Assembly: GCA_965205685.1 (NCBI GenBank)
Contig: OZ242174.1
Coordinates: 744,001-808,000, forward strand
Direction of reading: 5' to 3'
Source of the DNA: WTFY01 sp965205685
GTDB taxonomy: Bacteria; Pseudomonadota; Gammaproteobacteria; UBA4575
DNA: 64,000 nt
Below are positions 61,646 to 64,000 of this stretch, in pieces. Below the pieces are notes generated by a model. That model had not been told where the DNA came from, made no database searches, and saw nothing but the letters and a program-made list of their open reading frames with translations. The position numbers and the translations under genes were made by a program. Each line of letters opens with the position of its first letter. Position 1 is the first letter of the stretch.

Positions 61646-62398
61646 ATGGCACGGAATATTCGCATCCGAGAACCTTTTGCACGCCCGGTGTCGCGCATCC
61701 AAATCGTCCTGATTTTTCTGGTCGCAATGGCCATCGCCTTTGGGCTTGGCACAATGAGCAGGAATCTGCCCTTCCTGGAAGACCTGGTGGCGTCCGAGGT
61801 CTCGGACAAGAACAAGGTGATCCGGTCGCTGGAGAAGTCGAACGACCGGCTCAAGAACGAGGTGGCGCTTGCCAAGCGAAATGCAGAAGCCGAGTCGGTA
61901 GCGCTAAAGGAATTGAAATCCATGATGCGCGAGAAGGATGCCGAGTTGCTGCAGCTGACCCAGGAGCTTCATTTTTATCGTACACTCTACTCGCCTGATG
62001 CGGACAACACCGCAGTGCAGGTGAGGGCCTTGCAGATGCAGGCAGGCGACACTGCGGGTGAGTTTGACTACCGTCTGATCCTGACCGGCGTGGCCAGGAA
62101 AAGGGAAAAGGTTTCTGGGGTGATTGGCCTCAGTGTGGCTGGCGAACAGCAGGGAGTGGCGAAAGAACTCGTGGTTGAAGCCACTCGCGGGGCACGCAAG
62201 AAGGATGCGCCGAGATTTTCTTTCAGGTATTTTCAGGAGATATCAGGCAGCCTGTCGTTGCCTGAGGACTTCGCACCGAGCGAAGTGCAGGTGGAGTTGC
62301 TTCGGGACGGCAGAAAGAGCAAGCCGGTTGTCGCAAGTTACAGTTGGGACGAGGTCTACGAGCGGAATGAGCTTCACACGGTGCGATCGGAGGAATGA
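61646..62398 (+). CDS. DUF6776 family membrane/coiled-coil protein
   Basis: A 250-aa protein from the ATG at 61646: one helix near the N terminus (IQIVLIFLVAMAIAFGLG), a coiled coil (about residues 55-115, rich in Glu/Lys/Leu), and a globular C-terminal domain containing FDYRLILTGVARKREKVSG. I recognise it as the DUF6776-type family; function is unknown. A frame extension upstream overlaps argC. Its stop overlaps the bactofilin gene (ATGA), implying coupling. Confidence 0.75.
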   Translation: MARNIRIREPFARPVSRIQIVLIFLVAMAIAFGLGTMSRNLPFLEDLVASEVSDKNKVIRSLEKSNDRLKNEVALAKRNAEAESVALKELKSMMREKDAELLQLTQELHFYRTLYSPDADNTAVQVRALQMQAGDTAGEFDYRLILTGVARKREKVSGVIGLSVAGEQQGVAKELVVEATRGARKKDAPRFSFRYFQEISGSLSLPEDFAPSEVQVELLRDGRKSKPVVASYSWDEVYERNELHTVRSEE

Positions 62399-62793
62399 AT
62401 ATGGCATTTAGGAAAAAAATCAAGGCGGTCCAGATCGATACCCTGGTCGGCCCGATGTCCAAGGTGGTCGGCGATGTCTATTACGGCGGCGGGCTGCAGA
62501 TCGAAGGCACGGTTGAGGGCAATGTCATGGCAAAGAGCGAGGACAAGAGTGTGCTAGTCATCAACGAGATGGGGGTGGTCGAGGGTGAAATTCGTGGCAC
62601 CTCCATCATCATCGACGGCACCGTGCACGGCGACATCTATGCCAGCGAAGGCATCGAGCTGAAAGCCGGTGCCAAGATCAACGGCGACATTTACTACACC
62701 TCGCTGGGCATGACCGTGGGCGCCGAGGTCAACGGAAAGCTGGTCTGCCAGCCCTCCAGCAATCCCTCTAGCAATCCTCCGGATACCCTGTAG
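62395..62793 (+). CDS. Bactofilin
   Basis: Polymer-forming cytoskeletal protein (DUF583) of 132 aa. It has the right-handed beta-helix repeat pattern: GDVYYGGGLQIEGTVEGNV, VINEMGVVEGEIRGTSIIIDG, and GAKINGDIYYTS, followed by a polar Ser/Asn/Pro-rich tail (SNPSSNPPDTL). Bactofilins scaffold peptidoglycan enzymes in cell shape or stalk formation. It is coupled by ATGA with the DUF6776 protein, which may be its membrane anchor; that is inference. A second ATG two codons in is possible. Confidence 0.88.
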   Translation: MNMAFRKKIKAVQIDTLVGPMSKVVGDVYYGGGLQIEGTVEGNVMAKSEDKSVLVINEMGVVEGEIRGTSIIIDGTVHGDIYASEGIELKAGAKINGDIYYTSLGMTVGAEVNGKLVCQPSSNPSSNPPDTL

Positions 62794-62811
62794 GCAGCTA
62801 CTTTCGGGATA

Positions 62812-62840
62812 TTGACTAGGGAATTGAGGTCTAGTACTTA
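62812..62840 (+). promoter_or_regulatory. Candidate erpA promoter
   Basis: TTGACT (62812-62817) and TACTTA (62835-62840) are spaced 17 bp, in the bactofilin-erpA gap, 38 nt before the erpA ATG. The -35 is strong and the -10 weak. The surroundings (ATATTGACTAG) faintly resemble an IscR half-site but the spacing does not fit a type 1 site, so I do not claim one. Confidence 0.35.
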
Positions 62841-62878
62841 TACGCTGTAGATTACAGTTTTTGGCACGGAGTACAGTC

Positions 62879-63241
62879 ATGTCCGCAACTGAAACCGCAA
62901 CCGCACCACCCCCATCGTTGGTATTCACGGATGCTGCTGCCAACAAGGTCAAGCAGCTCATCGAGGAAGAGGACAACCAGGACCTCAAGCTTCGCGTATT
63001 CGTGAGCGGCGGCGGATGCTCCGGGTTCCAGTACGGATTCACCTTTGACGAGAACTTCCAGGACGGGGACACCTCGGTCGAAAACGGCGGCATCACCCTG
63101 CTGGTCGACCCGATGAGCTTCCAGTACCTGATGGGAGCCGAAATCGATTACACGGAAGGCCTGGAAGGGGCCCAGTTCGTCATTCGAAACCCCAATGCGC
63201 AGACGACCTGCGGCTGTGGTTCCTCATTTTCTCCAGGCTAA
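62879..63241 (+). CDS. erpA: Iron-sulfur cluster insertion protein ErpA
   Basis: A-type Fe-S carrier that delivers clusters to apoproteins, including the isoprenoid enzymes IspG/IspH. The 120-aa product has the three conserved Cys: Cys47 in SGGGCSGFQYGF and Cys111/Cys113 in TTCGCGSSF. The ATG at 62879 is chosen over an upstream in-frame TTG. It is followed by a strong terminator and then anmK on the opposite strand, the erpA-anmK neighbourhood seen in Pseudomonas. Confidence 0.95.
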   Translation: MSATETATAPPPSLVFTDAAANKVKQLIEEEDNQDLKLRVFVSGGGCSGFQYGFTFDENFQDGDTSVENGGITLLVDPMSFQYLMGAEIDYTEGLEGAQFVIRNPNAQTTCGCGSSFSPG

Positions 63242-63266
63242 GAAGCCAGCCTGATCCTATCCAGAA

Positions 63267-63292
63267 AAGGCGCCCACAGGGCGCCTTTTTTT
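63267..63292 (+). terminator. Rho-independent terminator of erpA
   Basis: Perfect 8-bp stem AAGGCGCC / GGCGCCTT with a CACAG loop, followed by a run of T to 63292. It starts 26 nt after the erpA stop and lies before the convergent anmK stop; the A tract before the stem allows bidirectional use. Confidence 0.93.
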
Positions 63293-63309
63293 GTGGCCAG
63301 CCCAAACCC

Positions 63310-64000
63310 TCACTTCGGCCGGTGGACCTCACCGAGGACCACGTCCCGGCAGGCCCCGGTGACGCTGGGCAGGTTGGCAGGCGTGCCGTCCACAGCCTGT
63401 TTGGCGAGCCAGGCGAATGTCATGGCCTCAAGCCACTTCGAGGGGACTTTGTGCGCATCGGTGCATTCCACGGACAGGCCTTCCATCGCGTGCTCCAGGC
63501 GCGAGACCAGATGGGCATTGTTGCTTCCCCCACCGCAGAGCAGAACGCGTGTCACCGGCAGCGGGTGGGCATGCGTGGCCTGGGCAACGGATATCGCCGT
63601 GAGCTCCATCAGGGTCGCCTGCACGTCCGCTTCGGACAGGGGCTCTTCATGCCGGGCAAGCATGGCCTGCAGCCAGTCGAGGTTGAACGTCTCGCGGCCG
63701 GTGGATTTGGGTGGCGGGCGCTGGAAATAGGGATCTTCCAGCATCCGATCAAGCAAATCCTGGTGCACGGTTCCGCTTTTCGCCCACTCGCCATCCCGGT
63801 CGAAATCAAGGCCCCGGCAGTGCTGGATCCAGGCATCCGATAACGTATTCGCGGGCCCTGTATCAAAACCTGTGACTTGCAGGGACGGGTCTGACGGCAG
63901 GAAGGTGAGGTTGGCGATGCCCCCCAGGTTCAGGATGGCCCGGTCTTCGTGTTCGCTGCGAAACAGCCGGGCATGGTAGGCGCAGGCAAGCGGCGCCCCC
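63310..64000 (-). CDS. anmK: Anhydro-N-acetylmuramic acid kinase, 5'-truncated by window edge
   Basis: Kinase of peptidoglycan recycling: cleaves the 1,6-anhydro ring of anhydro-MurNAc and phosphorylates to MurNAc-6-phosphate. Only the C-terminal ~230 codons are inside the window; the frame is open to the right edge and the start lies beyond it. Visible landmarks: RAILNLGGIANLTFLP, the FDTGPANTLSDAWI block, GREWAK-like GEWAKSG, and the C-terminal LLCGGGSNNAHLV. It is convergent with erpA. Confidence 0.93.
   Translation of the reverse strand, partial: GAPLACAYHARLFRSEHEDRAILNLGGIANLTFLPSDPSLQVTGFDTGPANTLSDAWIQHCRGLDFDRDGEWAKSGTVHQDLLDRMLEDPYFQRPPPKSTGRETFNLDWLQAMLARHEEPLSEADVQATLMELTAISVAQATHAHPLPVTRVLLCGGGSNNAHLVSRLEHAMEGLSVECTDAHKVPSKWLEAMTFAWLAKQAVDGTPANLPSVTGACRDVVLGEVHRPK

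Noticed and set aside
62805..62845. IscR type 1 site upstream of erpA
   Set aside because: ATATTGACTAG resembles half a site but spacing and the second half do not fit.

Overview
ORGANISM. The window is a gene-dense, GC-rich chromosomal segment from a gammaproteobacterium outside the Enterobacterales. The evidence is gene order: eno-ftsB-ispD-ispF, lptF-lptG with pepA and valS, xerD-dsbC, parE-parC, epmB/efp-epmA with psd, leuC-leuD-leuB-asd, truA-trpF-trpB-trpA-accD-folC-dedD-cvpA-purF, hemL-thiE, and argC to erpA with anmK at the edge. EF-P has the lysine for beta-lysylation. I cannot name genus or species. There is no rRNA, complete tRNA, CRISPR array, prophage or intact insertion sequence. 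LAYOUT. 1-2.5 kb: eno (truncated by the left edge), ftsB, ispD, ispF. 2.5-3.7 kb: a small foreign-looking patch with a 3'-half tRNA-Met remnant starting on the ispF stop codon, a terminator, a perfect palindrome and an orphan alpha/beta hydrolase. 3.8-7.6 kb: a YoaA/DinG helicase, tsaB, a DUF2007 zinc-ribbon protein and a Tsx-type outer-membrane channel. 7.6-14.7 kb: valS and pepA on the minus strand, divergent lptF-lptG, and an RDD membrane protein. 14.9-22 kb: xerD, dsbC, parE, parC, htpX. 22-25.7 kb: the EF-P modification cluster (epmB, efp, epmA), then psd carrying a one-base frameshift. 25.7-32.6 kb: a cysteine-rich GDCCVxC protein beside a strong palindrome, aroC, an MFS transporter, and leucine/lysine-family synthesis (leuCDB, asd). 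32.7-35.7 kb: an accessory block (SDR, Bcr/CflA-type efflux, DUF1499, tandem 21-bp repeats) lying where fimV often sits. 35.8-44.3 kb: truA, trpFBA, accD, folC, SPOR protein, cvpA, purF. 44.3-48.9 kb: L,D-transpeptidase, DUF455 protein, a scrambled lpxH-ppi region, thioredoxin, dienelactone-hydrolase-like protein. 49-55.7 kb: hemL and thiE, then a RES/Xre toxin-antitoxin pair and an MMPL/RND exporter that separate thiE from thiD. 55.8-64 kb: rubredoxin, class II aldolase, PfkB kinase, HAD phosphatase, HemJ-like protein, ClC transporter, argC, DUF6776 protein, bactofilin, erpA, and anmK running off the right edge. HOW IT WORKS TOGETHER. Most of the window is housekeeping: envelope assembly (LptFG, LpxH, FtsB, DedD, L,D-transpeptidase, bactofilin), amino-acid synthesis (Leu, Asp family, Trp, Arg, aromatic), cofactors (thiamine, heme, folate, isoprenoids, Fe-S), and chromosome resolution (XerD, topoisomerase IV). 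Accessory genes are singletons or pairs inserted into conserved strings. WHAT STANDS OUT. The most checkable oddities are the tRNA remnant fused to ispF, nested direct duplications breaking lpxH and altering the ppi tail, the psd frameshift in an A5 run, the operator array of the RES/Xre locus, and the palindrome next to the GDCCVxC gene. The lpxH, ppi and psd lesions may be assembly errors rather than biology. I see no convincing large undescribed system.
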